NCBI GenBank assembly: GCA_006247105.1
Contig: CM016927.1
Span: 248,001 to 312,000 of the forward strand
Length of the DNA: 64,000 nt
From: Giardia muris
Taxonomy: Eukaryota > Fornicata > Diplomonadida > Hexamitidae
Direction: 5' to 3'
In this document: positions 43,256-53,800 of the stretch, one piece after another
How the letters are laid out: every line of letters starts with the position of its first letter
Numbering within the stretch: the stretch's first letter is position 1
The notes under the pieces: generated by a model
The model's input: only the letters and a program-made list of their open reading frames with translations
Databases searched by the model: none
Told to the model about the DNA's origin: nothing
Program-made: the position numbers and the translations under genes

Positions 43256-46200
43256 ATGTCAGATTCCGACATATGGTTCAACGCGGTTCGTACTGGAGAC
43301 TGCGAGACCGTCGAGCGCCTTGTGGAGACGATGGCGGGGCGGAAGGACTCGTTCGGCCAGACCGCTTTGATGATAGCCGCCGTTACAGACGATATTAAGA
43401 TGGTCTCGGTTCTTGTCTCCCGTGAGGCCGGCCACGTCGACCCGACCGGCCGTACTGCGCTTATGCTCGGGGCCCTCGCTAATAGCGCGGCTGCGGTTCA
43501 AATTTTGGCACCTTTCGAGAGTGAGATCTGTACAGAAGATGGACAGCCCCCAGCCATGCTTGCTGCAAGTGCGGGGGCCGTTGAGGCACTTTTGGAGCTG
43601 CTACCCTACTATAATGACGTCACAGACAAGCAAGGGTACACAATTCTGGACCACGCGGCGATTCGCGGCCAGCTACAGTGCGTCAAGGCGATCTATTGTC
43701 ACCTTCAGCCATCCCACGAGCGTTTGCTCTGGGCCCGCCGCCATGCAGTCGCAGAAGGCCACACCATGACCGTCGACTACTTGACCCGCCTCATCGACGG
43801 AAGCCGCGTTGGAAGTGCTCAGGACTCGGCATACTACGATTACTCACGGGGATTGGATGGTCAAGATTCATATGGGAGCCAGCAAGCTAGCCAGCTGGAG
43901 GATACGATGGCACAAACGCTTCCGGTCTGTCCCCCGACTCCTCCTAGGGACATTGACATCCCCCCTCCCATGCCAACGCTTTCGGTGGGGTACGAGAATA
44001 CTCCCATCATCGTCTCCCCCACCCCGTATGTCGAGTCAAGTCGGATGCTTCCAGCGTTGAGTGGGGAGCCCATCTCTTCTGTGATGACCGAGCAGGACGA
44101 AGTGCAGCAGAACGAGCAACTCGATGACCTCCTGGGGAAGTATGTGCAGCAGAAGCTTGAGATTGCCGACCTTCAGTGCAAATTCGAAGAGAAGAATCAG
44201 ATGATCGAGACCCTCCTCGAGCACGATGTTCACCGGCGACAACTCCTGGGCGAGATCGGCGACCTGAGAAAGGAACTTGACAAGAAGAACGAGGATATCG
44301 CTACTCTTCAAGGACAGCTTGGCCGAGAAACTCGGGCCCACAACATGACCCAAGATGATTTCAAGGAGCTGATGACTCGCTTCGACGAGGCGCAGCAACA
44401 GAATGTTGACCTTGAGGACAAGCTGCTCGAGCTGGATGGAAAGCGCCTATTGGATCTTCACAACGAGGTCGTCTGCCTACGGAAGATCACCAAAGAGCAA
44501 AAGGAGCTGCTGGAGAACGAGCTGTACGATCTTGAGGTACTAGCGGAGAGGGCCGAGATGAGCAACAACCCCGAGGACATGGTTCTAGCTCATGCTCGTG
44601 AGATGAAGACAGAGCTGCTCAAACAGCACCTGAAGCACGTTGTGGATATGCGGGCGCAGATGGACCTCTTTGAGCGCACTCGCCACAAGGTTGTCATGCT
44701 CGAGGGCGAGGTCTCGCGTCTGAAGAAGGAGTTGGGAGACGCGCGCGGTGCTCAGGACAATACTATGCTCTGTAACATCATCGATGATCAGGAGAAGGAG
44801 ATTAAGAAGCTGAAGACGACAATCAACATGGCCTCCCGCTCTCCAAGCCCTCGTCTGGCTCCTTCTCTCCGGGGTCCCGAGGCTGCGACGGCGCAGGTGC
44901 TTAACGACGAGATTCGCCACCTACGTTCCATGCTGACCTCACGAGATACGATGATTCGGAACCTGACGAACCAGCTAGAGACTACTGTCGCCTCAGGCGC
45001 GCATTATGCACCCAAACCAGACGACCAATTACTCCAAGAGAAGGACGAGGAGATCGGGCGTCTAAACACAGACCTAAATAACACACGAGCCCTCGTCGCA
45101 CAACTTCGCGCCCAGTGTCACCAGCTCAAGACAGCGCAAAAGGAAAAAGCTGAGAAGACTAAGGAGAAGGAGCGCACCGGCTTAGGGAGAGCTGCTGGAA
45201 TTCCTCCAGGCGGGAAGAAAGGTGGGACGTCTCGTGCAGCCTCGGTGGCGGCAGATACCTCTCGCATCAAGGATCTCACCGCCCAGTTAGAAGCGAAGGA
45301 GTCCCTGGTTGAAGAGCTATATGCGCAGCTTGACGCGAAGAACGAAGAGATTCTGAGGCTCACGAATGCCTCACAGCCATTGCCGACTATCATCCCTCTA
45401 TCCCCCAGTAAGATGGGTGGAGGCCCTACTGGGGATTCAGATGTCATCGCCCTCCAGATCAAGATCGAAGATTTGACCGAGGAGAATAACATTCTCAAGG
45501 AGAAGCTGCTCGCCTCACGTACGGCAATTATGGAGCTCGACAGCGAGCTTAAGGAGGCGAGTACTCTCCTATCTGCGCATGCAAGCCCTGCTATGGGCCG
45601 CTCAGAACTGCCACGCTTCCAGACGGAGATCCCACCCGATCTTTCGTCTCCTCTTACTCGCAATCGCCCGTTAGTCACCCGTCCGGCCTCGGCCTCTACG
45701 TCAGTATCCTATTCCTTTGCTGGATCGCGCGTGGAACCCACAAAACTTGGGCTTTCGCGCACTTCGAGCCTTCCGAAGTTCAATGTCTCTAGCAGTAGCA
45801 TAAACCCTTATAGCGCAGCGAGGCGCAAAGTCTCTGATATCGACGAGAACCATGGACTTAGTCACCTGGGTACCTCTCTATCTTCCACTCTTGGAGGTAC
45901 CTCCTTCGATCCCTCAACCCCAACGCTTGGCCGAAAGGGGACTGCTCTTGGAGAGTCTCAATCCGCTTATGGCTCCGTTTACAACCGAGCGTCCCTTCGC
46001 CCCGCAAGCGCGACCGTGGACTACAGAAGTAGTCATCATATGAGCGGTTCCCTTACCGCGGCGAGCGCCTCGACTATTACGGGCCCCTACGGAGTCGGGA
46101 GTAGGGTCCCGGCATTTGACGGGAGCCACAAATACAAGCAAGATGCGGAGATGGCGATCCTAACATCGGATCTTCAGGATCTGACGGCGAACCTGGACCG

Positions 46201-46408
46201 CCTGGCCTCTCCCCGCCGCCCCATGACCGCGGGCGTATACAGCTCTACTGTCAGTGATACTGGGAGCTACGTCTCACGCCTGGATGGCCACCTGGATGGC
46301 CAGACCCTAGGATATTCTTCTAGCATGCAAAGCCAGAGCCTCCAGTCGAGCGGGGCGTTCAAGCCAAAGATGCCCGATAGCATCCCCACGCTCTCCCGCT
46401 TGTACTGA
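43256..46408 (+). CDS. Protein 21.1: ankyrin repeats plus long coiled coil
   Basis: A 1050-aa Giardia 21.1-family protein. Five or so ankyrin repeats lie at residues 5-180 (GQTALMIAAVTDDIKMVSVL, GRTALMLGALANSAAAVQIL, ILDHAAIRGQLQCVKAIY). Coiled coils follow at about 280-700, with linkers, and the last 250 residues are Ser/Thr/Gly/Tyr-rich and probably disordered. Such proteins are scaffolds at flagella or basal bodies in related species. ATG at 43256 is preceded by GTAAAAAAG; the longer frame begins at an ATG that overlaps the stop of the phosphodiesterase and is rejected. The gene converges with another 21.1 protein at a gap of 7 bp. Confidence 0.9.
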   Translation: MSDSDIWFNAVRTGDCETVERLVETMAGRKDSFGQTALMIAAVTDDIKMVSVLVSREAGHVDPTGRTALMLGALANSAAAVQILAPFESEICTEDGQPPAMLAASAGAVEALLELLPYYNDVTDKQGYTILDHAAIRGQLQCVKAIYCHLQPSHERLLWARRHAVAEGHTMTVDYLTRLIDGSRVGSAQDSAYYDYSRGLDGQDSYGSQQASQLEDTMAQTLPVCPPTPPRDIDIPPPMPTLSVGYENTPIIVSPTPYVESSRMLPALSGEPISSVMTEQDEVQQNEQLDDLLGKYVQQKLEIADLQCKFEEKNQMIETLLEHDVHRRQLLGEIGDLRKELDKKNEDIATLQGQLGRETRAHNMTQDDFKELMTRFDEAQQQNVDLEDKLLELDGKRLLDLHNEVVCLRKITKEQKELLENELYDLEVLAERAEMSNNPEDMVLAHAREMKTELLKQHLKHVVDMRAQMDLFERTRHKVVMLEGEVSRLKKELGDARGAQDNTMLCNIIDDQEKEIKKLKTTINMASRSPSPRLAPSLRGPEAATAQVLNDEIRHLRSMLTSRDTMIRNLTNQLETTVASGAHYAPKPDDQLLQEKDEEIGRLNTDLNNTRALVAQLRAQCHQLKTAQKEKAEKTKEKERTGLGRAAGIPPGGKKGGTSRAASVAADTSRIKDLTAQLEAKESLVEELYAQLDAKNEEILRLTNASQPLPTIIPLSPSKMGGGPTGDSDVIALQIKIEDLTEENNILKEKLLASRTAIMELDSELKEASTLLSAHASPAMGRSELPRFQTEIPPDLSSPLTRNRPLVTRPASASTSVSYSFAGSRVEPTKLGLSRTSSLPKFNVSSSSINPYSAARRKVSDIDENHGLSHLGTSLSSTLGGTSFDPSTPTLGRKGTALGESQSAYGSVYNRASLRPASATVDYRSSHHMSGSLTAASASTITGPYGVGSRVPAFDGSHKYKQDAEMAILTSDLQDLTANLDRLASPRRPMTAGVYSSTVSDTGSYVSRLDGHLDGQTLGYSSSMQSQSLQSSGAFKPKMPDSIPTLSRLY

Positions 46409-46415
46409 GTAGCCT

Positions 46416-49400
46416 CTACTCGCTGATGACCCGGGATACCGCCTGGTGGACTGCATCGCGGCGCTCCTGAGGAACCGTCGGAGAGCAATTGAGCGCGTAG
46501 TATGCCGCCGTACGGTTGCTCCCATCGCGTATCCGGGCCTCGGGCTGCAGGAGGAGGCGAACTGCCTCGAGAGAGCCGTTGTAACAAGCATGCATTAAAG
46601 CCGTGCAATTCGAGCCGATTGAGATTCCAGTCCGGTCCTGAATCCCCGCTTCAGCGCTTAGCAGGCACTTGATGATGTTCGGCTTGTTAGCACGCGCGGC
46701 AAACATCAGGGCGGTCATCCCGTTGTTACTCCGGAGTCCTGCCTCCTTTTGCTTGAGCATTTGAGCGATAACTAGGTCCCCGCGATAAGCTGCATACATT
46801 AGTGCTGTCTTCCCGTCCGCGTCCTGGAGTCCCCCCTGAACCTGGAGCAGAGACCAAGCGTCGACGACATCGCCTGATCGGGCCGCGCTCATCAGCTCTG
46901 TGCGCCGCCCCCCGACCCTCTTGGCGCTGGAGACGTCACGGCCCTCATATGGAGTGAGAACGGTGGCGATCTCGAAGAGGCGATTCCTTAGGGCGAGAAC
47001 TAAGCCAGTTGCGCCATCAGAACGCGCCATGCCAGCCTCAAGTGGTGCCAAGGCCTCGACACAGCTCTTTTGGCCGTTGATAACGGCGAGGATGAGGGCG
47101 GTTGTCCCGTCTGATAGCCGTTCCTTTGCAAACTTGAGGTTGGCTCGGACTCCTTTAATATCACCGGTCCTTGCCGCCTGCATCAATGGTGTATAGGGTC
47201 CGTGGTGGCTCGGTTTAGGGATTCGGGCCGAGGAGACAGCTCTCTTTGTGACAAGAAGCTCGGGTTCGTCAATCCGATCCCCTTCTAAGGTGCTCGACGT
47301 CCGTTGTGGAATAGATTCGATCTCTCGCGAGTCATGAAGGGCTGTTCCCCCTCTTTGCCGTAGAAGTGTCAGCTCCTGTTCCAAGTACTTATTCCGCTCT
47401 TTCATTGCCCCTGCCGAAGCCTCGAGATCCTTGAGGCGTCGTTGAAGATCTTTGATTCGCGAAGAGGTGAGAGTGCTTCGCTCTTCCGAAGGGTTACGTG
47501 GTGAGACCGATCGGGAATAACGGGCAAGGCTCTTTCTAGATGAACTTCTTACCGCCTCCATGCGAGAGTGCGCCGCTGCAAGTTCAGAGTGAACTTCCTC
47601 GTTCTCCTTCTGTAACGCAAGGATTTGGCGTTTCAGTTCGGCAATGGCCATGTGCATTGAGGATAGGTCGGCGACGAGCTGGGATATCTCCTGGTGGGAA
47701 AGAGTAGTGATGGTGCTCGCAGTACGCGTCGGAACATTCTTCAAACGATGCAACTCACTCTTAACCATACGTAGTTCTTCGGTCAAGTTGTGGCAGGTTT
47801 CCTTGAGCCTCTTGATGACTTCATCCTTCCCTTCTATTGTAGTCTCAACCACTTCTTGTGATGAAGAGACGGTGGGACGATTTTCGCCATCTCTACGGGT
47901 ATCTTCAAGTTCCTTCCTTAAGTCGTTCACCTCCTGCTCAGTACACCTCAGAATCTCCCGAAGTTGTTTGCAGGAGCAGCAGGGGGTATCTGGAAGGACG
48001 CTCTGGCCATGATAACTCAGATCCTGAGTAGGAGATCCTGCACGATTCCGTCGAGTGCTTTCAATTATACTGCTCTGCTGCTTGATCCGTAGCTGCAGGG
48101 CCTCAATGAGGGACGCGTCATCCTGCCGAGCCTTTTCAGCCTTTGATTTGTAGTCCTCGTATTCGGCCTGAAGGTCTCTGCAATTACAAGCATCTCCTTG
48201 TGAGAAAGGGTGCGTCGGAGAGACAGAACGATTCGGAGTGCGATATGCTTGCAGCTCTCGTTGGAGCTGGATGATTTCCGCATCCTTCTCATTCAGTTCC
48301 GTCTGTAATAATTGGAGCTTCATCTGCATGCGGTGATCAACATCCATCTCGAGTTGTGACCTCCGAGGCTCAAAGGACGTATCCATGGGGATGGTCGGAG
48401 ATGGAGCTCGCGAAGGATGTTGCGACTGTTGTATCTGAAGGAGCTGCTTGAGGCGTACGATTTCCTGCTCGCGATCACGGATCTTGTCAGCCATGACGCG
48501 ACTCTCCGTCATAAAGACGGTTGTCTGGCTTTGAAGGGACTCTGCCAACTGCTGTTCTACGGTACTCGAAAAGGCAGCGTGCTCCTGGAAGCGCGCCTGT
48601 AAGTCATCGAACTCCTTCCGAAGCTCTTCGTACTCGGCTAATGGGACATAGTCGGGGGCGGATTGAGACGGTGTTGGCCCATAAAGGGTATCACCGACGC
48701 TACCCGTCAGTGCCTGGTATGTGGAAAGCTCGGTCTGGAGCTGTCGTACCTCTAGATCTCTTTGGGTGATGGCCAGAGAGGCCGTTCTTTGTTCCTGAGC
48801 GAAAAGGTTGACTTGGTCGTGTAAGGATTGAGAAAGGTTCTGTTCTACTCCTTTTGAGAACTGGACATGGTCAACAAACTGTTGTCTCGTCATCTGGAGC
48901 TCGTCTTCAAGCTGACTAATTCGGTTTCGTAACTCCAAGAAGAGGTTTGTCTGGTCCACCTCAGATATCGATGCTGACCCATTGGTTCTCTGGTCCGAAC
49001 GTAAGGCCTCAAGCTCGATCACTTTCTCCTCCAACTCCTGGCCGATCGACTCGAGAGCTTCACACTTCTCATCAAGTAGGTTCGACAGCTGTCTAATGAG
49101 CCGTCTGGGATCATCCGTGGGGACCTGGCGATGCCTGATGAGGAGAGTATGTAGATCCTTAAATATAGAAGACTCTGAGGCCTTCGGATCAAGCGGACCT
49201 GAGAAGGTTGCGGGAAGCATCGAGTGGTACTCACACAGATGGGTATAACAAGCTCTAGCAGCGGGAGTATGGAGAAAAAGCTGCTCTATGGAGAGATTCG
49301 AGAGACCGGCGTGAACGCTATTGAGCACAGCCTTGAACGCAGTCAGATCAATAGGAGGAGTATCTTCTGGAAGGTGTCTATCTTGTGAAGGCCTGGCCAC

Positions 49401-50237
49401 CATCGATAGGCCAGTTGACTTGGGTCGATCTATGACTCTACATGACTCGTAGCTCAACAAAAGGTCTATCAGCCGATCCAGTTCCGCGCGCTTGTGCTCA
49501 AGTAGGTTCTCGGAACTCACTTGTGTCGAATCAAGACAAGGGAATTGCGGAGTACCAGGGGTCTGTAGGTTTGGAGTGTATTCGTCCACCAGGGAGAACT
49601 CACGTTGATGGAAGTACGAGGAGGCGTTTATGGAGAGAGTGGTGACGTCGGTACCATAAATAACTGAGGGTTGTTGCTGTTGCTGTTGTTGTTGTTGTGA
49701 CGTCTCATATAGCTCCTGATATACCGCTTCAAGGACACCCACACATTCTAACTGCATCCTCAGGCGTGGAAGCTCCGAGTCGAGAGGGGGGTATGCCAAG
49801 AGGAGGATCTTGAGGAGTGTGGGGCTTCTCCCAAGAATACTATAGTCTATGGCCGTTAATCCCTTGTTATCCGCCCGAAGAGGACAAGTCCCGGCCAGTC
49901 TTCTGACCATCTCAACGTTACCTTGCTGTACCACAAGGATCAACGCGTCACGGCCATCAGGTAGATGGATGTCACCCTCGAAGAGCTCCAAACAGGCCTG
50001 GATCTCTTCATAGCCGGCCAGTACTCCCCGTAAGTATGCGGTGTAGCCCTCGTTGTCAATCATTCCGGCCTCTATCGGGCTAAGAGCTTGGACTAGGCGT
50101 AGATCTCCTTTAATAGCGGCCCGCATGAGTGCGGTTTGCCCTTGCGCGTTGCGCGACCCCGCGAAGGCCTTCATCATCTCCGTGACTAGGGCGACGTCCC
50201 CGGCGTCGACGGCGACGAACCACGCGTCGCAATCCAT
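46416..50237 (-). CDS. Protein 21.1: two ankyrin blocks around a coiled coil
   Basis: A 1273-aa protein with ankyrin repeats at both ends: about residues 5-165 (GQTALMRAAIKGDLRLVQAL, AIDYSILGRSPTLLKILL) and about 1035-1265 (DGTTALILAVINGQKSCVEAL, GKTALMYAAYRGDLVIAQML). Between them is coiled coil from about 340 to 1000. A run of nine glutamines (codons 49671-49697, mixed CAA and CAG) sits near residue 185. The opening MDCDAWFVAVDAGDVALV resembles that of the converging neighbour (MSDSDIWFNAVRTGDCETV), so both probably arose by duplication. The dumb-bell layout with repeats at both ends may bridge two partners. The start is an ATG at 50235-50237 with TTTT near. Confidence 0.9.
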   Translation of the reverse strand: MDCDAWFVAVDAGDVALVTEMMKAFAGSRNAQGQTALMRAAIKGDLRLVQALSPIEAGMIDNEGYTAYLRGVLAGYEEIQACLELFEGDIHLPDGRDALILVVQQGNVEMVRRLAGTCPLRADNKGLTAIDYSILGRSPTLLKILLLAYPPLDSELPRLRMQLECVGVLEAVYQELYETSQQQQQQQQQPSVIYGTDVTTLSINASSYFHQREFSLVDEYTPNLQTPGTPQFPCLDSTQVSSENLLEHKRAELDRLIDLLLSYESCRVIDRPKSTGLSMVARPSQDRHLPEDTPPIDLTAFKAVLNSVHAGLSNLSIEQLFLHTPAARACYTHLCEYHSMLPATFSGPLDPKASESSIFKDLHTLLIRHRQVPTDDPRRLIRQLSNLLDEKCEALESIGQELEEKVIELEALRSDQRTNGSASISEVDQTNLFLELRNRISQLEDELQMTRQQFVDHVQFSKGVEQNLSQSLHDQVNLFAQEQRTASLAITQRDLEVRQLQTELSTYQALTGSVGDTLYGPTPSQSAPDYVPLAEYEELRKEFDDLQARFQEHAAFSSTVEQQLAESLQSQTTVFMTESRVMADKIRDREQEIVRLKQLLQIQQSQHPSRAPSPTIPMDTSFEPRRSQLEMDVDHRMQMKLQLLQTELNEKDAEIIQLQRELQAYRTPNRSVSPTHPFSQGDACNCRDLQAEYEDYKSKAEKARQDDASLIEALQLRIKQQSSIIESTRRNRAGSPTQDLSYHGQSVLPDTPCCSCKQLREILRCTEQEVNDLRKELEDTRRDGENRPTVSSSQEVVETTIEGKDEVIKRLKETCHNLTEELRMVKSELHRLKNVPTRTASTITTLSHQEISQLVADLSSMHMAIAELKRQILALQKENEEVHSELAAAHSRMEAVRSSSRKSLARYSRSVSPRNPSEERSTLTSSRIKDLQRRLKDLEASAGAMKERNKYLEQELTLLRQRGGTALHDSREIESIPQRTSSTLEGDRIDEPELLVTKRAVSSARIPKPSHHGPYTPLMQAARTGDIKGVRANLKFAKERLSDGTTALILAVINGQKSCVEALAPLEAGMARSDGATGLVLALRNRLFEIATVLTPYEGRDVSSAKRVGGRRTELMSAARSGDVVDAWSLLQVQGGLQDADGKTALMYAAYRGDLVIAQMLKQKEAGLRSNNGMTALMFAARANKPNIIKCLLSAEAGIQDRTGISIGSNCTALMHACYNGSLEAVRLLLQPEARIRDGSNRTAAYYALNCSPTVPQERRDAVHQAVSRVISE
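49671..49697 (-). repeat. Nine-codon polyglutamine tract
   Basis: On the minus strand nine successive CAA/CAG codons encode glutamine. Seven are CAA and two CAG, so the trinucleotide array is imperfect and probably of low instability, but it could vary between isolates. Confidence 0.8.
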
Positions 50238-50257
50238 ATTTTACACGCGTTCGAAGA

Positions 50258-50815
50258 CTAACATTTGGTCCTGACACTGAACGCACGATATGGAAGCTCT
50301 TGCGCCTCCAAGGCCGCGACGAAGCTTCTGGGGTCACATCCGGGCCAAGGGTTCAACTTGTAGCTACACGCAGTGGTGTACTGCCGTGGTAAGAAGAGGT
50401 GATAATGACAAGTCAAAAAGGTGTCATCCTCCTGCTCCCCTAAGGCCTGAACGACGGCGTTATGAGCCTGTCGAAGCTGCGAGTGACCCATGAGACGGAG
50501 CCCGCGATGTGGTGGCAAACAGGTGTGTAATTCATCCACAAACGTCTTGAGGACGAGGGGGATGGGATCGAGGTTCACGAGGGTCGTGAGAAGGGCGGCA
50601 AGGGCGTGTGTGAATGGATGAAGAGGTTGAATCAGAAGGGCCGAGGTTCGCGCGGGTGAGTTGATGACTTGTCTATCTGGTCGAATAGGATAGAATATTA
50701 TGGTGGCACAGTCGTCAATCACCCCCTCATGGACGGTACAGTCGGTCAGCTGCAATATTCGGAGGATGTGGTCATAGTATGCCAGGCTTGGGGCAAGCGG
50801 AAGCCAGTCGGTCAT
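50258..50815 (-). CDS. Unrecognised protein (185 aa)
   Basis: I do not recognise this protein. It has no signal peptide or strong membrane segment, though residues 60-90 (ALLIQPLHPFTHALAALLTTLVNL) are hydrophobic and could form one buried helix. It has a moderately His- and Cys-rich composition (CHYHLFLPRQ, SVRTKC), without a metal-binding spacing. It starts at an ATG at 50813-50815 and lies 20 bp from the next minus-strand gene on one side and 31 bp on the other, in a run of three minus-strand genes. A small cytosolic protein is all I can say. Confidence 0.7.
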   Translation of the reverse strand: MTDWLPLAPSLAYYDHILRILQLTDCTVHEGVIDDCATIIFYPIRPDRQVINSPARTSALLIQPLHPFTHALAALLTTLVNLDPIPLVLKTFVDELHTCLPPHRGLRLMGHSQLRQAHNAVVQALGEQEDDTFLTCHYHLFLPRQYTTACSYKLNPWPGCDPRSFVAALEAQELPYRAFSVRTKC

Positions 50816-50846
50816 ATTCAGATTAATTATGACTGATCGAGAACGT

Positions 50847-53800
50847 TCACTGACAGTACCACACGCTCTGCTGGAAGCTGTGGAGCGCCCGGGAGTCGTC
50901 GAGGTTGCACCCCTTTAGCGGGAAGCGGAGGATGAGGTCGTCTGGAGCAGCAACACACCCAAGAGAGTTATATCCATCCACCGTCAGAAGCTTTATCGGG
51001 AACTCATCGAGGGCTGCAAGAGTCAGGAGGCGAAGAGAGCCTTGCAGCATATTCTTCAGGCTCGTTGTTTGGCTCTTCTCATCAAACCCTATGGCCTGGG
51101 CGATCATAAAGCCTGTCCAAGCGTTGGGACGCTTTAGGTGCTCTCCTCCTTGCCCTTCTACTGCGAGGCGACGGAACCGGATCTTGAGGCCATCCGCCCA
51201 GCGGGATAAGCCGGTCCGGACGCGCCTAGTGATGTCTCCCGTAACAATTCTCTCATGCACATCGAGATAATATGCACTCCCAAACTCCGGGTCAACGGCC
51301 ATGAGGCATAGGAGGAAGTAGCGGGTGTATGTGTAGTCCTCGATCCCAACCCCATCGAACACGTGCGTCATTCCTTTCCCTTTTAGCCCTACGGCTTTAA
51401 GAACCTTGATGAGCTCGGAATGCCATATATTCTCGAACTGAATTGGGGAGTCAGTGAGTATCCACAACGAAGGCCTTCTGGTGGCGGTGGTACGAGGTCT
51501 TTTTTGCTCACAGTGTCCGGCAGACCTGTACAAATCATCAAAAATCTTGGAACTACTCGGTTCCTTAACCCACATTGGCTGATCTTCGAACCTCCTGGAT
51601 AGATGGCCACGGATAATGGCCACGATGTCCTCAGCTCGTTGACGTAGGCGCATCCAGGCGTTGTTCCCTGAGAAGAGTACCGGGTTTGTATGGGTAATTA
51701 AGGCATAATCGTCGTCCTGAACCCCGTGTAGTAGCGCCCTTCGCAGCCCAGTTCCAAAGGCCTTCAGGCTACGATGGAAAATATCCATCGGGGCACAGAG
51801 GAGACGGGTGGTCCCCATGTCCATTCGTATACGCGCTGGTTCATGCGGCACCCCCATATAGCCATTACAATAAGCACAAGACTTGAAATTGTGGTATGTG
51901 TGGGCGAAGCACTTCACGTAGGAGAGATCCTCGCTTTCAAAAGATGTAGCGGGATAGAAGGGTGCTGCATCAATGGCGTCCTCAACACTCTCCCACGCCC
52001 ATAAGTACTCGTCCTTCTGGGTTCTAAGACGTGCAAGAAGGTCTGATGGGAGGGTGCTGGTTGGGACTAGATAAGAAGGCATCGATTCGGAATTGGTCAC
52101 CGTAAAGGCTGGAGCTACGTGGATTGGGACGTAATGCTCGAAGGATTTCCCCAGGAGACATGCGGCACCATACGACTTAGGATTACAGATGCTCGGATGT
52201 GTCTCAATAGCCTCTGCATTAATCAGATCGCCCGTACCTAGAGAAAGATACGTCCCATCTCCTGTTTCAGACCATTGTGGAATGAGTTTGATGGTCGTCG
52301 AAGACCCATTGGCAAACTGCATGAGCATGTTCCTTCCTAGGATGCAAAGGCGCTTATCAAGCTCATCGTCGAGCGTCAGGATCCTACGCTCATATAAGCC
52401 TCCGAAGTAGTACAATTGGAAGGGCGTGTAGGGTGAATTGGAGGGAGGGAGCTCACAGGTCTTGAAGAAGTTGTGAAGTCCTTTGAAGGCTCGAGCTGAG
52501 AAGCGCGTTATTGTCGAGAGGCGGTATTCTAGGGCGCGGTAGAGGCTATAGAAGAGGCTCATCTGGGCATCGTAGCGATCAGCCGACCATATCTGATTGA
52601 GACATCTCTTCTCGTCAGCTTCAAGCGCCTGCTTGACAACCTCATGGATTCTCTCTCTAAGAGAGGCCCAGTTGAATTGAGTGACCTCAGGAGTGGTTGA
52701 ACCCACGTCCTCCACTATGGCCTCGCTCGTGAAAGTGAAAGTGGGAGCGGTAGCTTTCTTGGAGACCGATTTGACCTGGAATCTTAAGGTGATTTCATCG
52801 GCCTCGGTCAAAGCGACGACGATCCGGTCAGTCATAGCATCAGCTAAAAGATCCAGCTTGCTCTTTGTTGTCATTGCGCGTAGGTTCTGGACAAGCTTGA
52901 CGATGAAGTCGAGTAGTTCTACGTCACCACACTTGATGTTGAGACACTCGTCGAAGTCATCAAAGAAGGACTTGAAGGGCAGTCCATCAGCCACTTCTGC
53001 AAGCTCGATCGGAAGGCCCTTATGCTGGTAGAGCTGGAATATGTACCCCACATACTGGAGGCCGGAAAGGAAGGTGGTTAACCTGTAATCGGGAGACATA
53101 ATCCCGACCTTGAAGAGTCTGAAAGGCTGCTTGGGTGACCCGAGCTGGAAGATGGTGGAGAAGAGCTCTCCCCAGGGCCCCAACGTGTTCTTAAGGGAGA
53201 GAGCCGTCAGGAAGGCCTGACCGACTTGTCCCAGTGACGCGATAGAGTTGATGAACTCTGTCACGAATAAACGAAGGCTTTCGGTGTCGTCTTCGGAGGA
53301 CAGAACACTAAGGGTCTGCATTAAAACCAGATGCGTGTCCTTATCTGCCGCAAGATCAAGGAGCTTCTCGTCCGAGAGGTACTGCTCGACGGAGAACTGA
53401 TCCGACACTAGAACGAACTCGAAGGAGCGTCGAAGAAGCTTATTGGTACAGGACTGAAGGGTCTTCCGGTAGTCCTCCATGATATACTTGCAAAGCTCTG
53501 AATTCGTTTGTCTCCAACCATAGAAGGTGGCGAACTCATCCAGGATCCGTGGGAACTGGACGAGGAAGTCGGAAATCGCCGAGAGGAGCGTCGGGCAGGC
53601 CGGAACACTAAGTTCCTCGGTTAACAAAAGGTATTGCGTGATCCCCAAGAAGATGTAATGGCAAAGAGTATCCTCGGCCATATTGGAAAGGGTCTTTGTC
53701 GAGCCTTGGGGTATAGTTTCCTTCTTGAACGACAACTCATTCGGACGTTGGGATCTTATCGCCTCAATTGAGAGTTGTAACTCCTCGGGGCAATCTAGGA

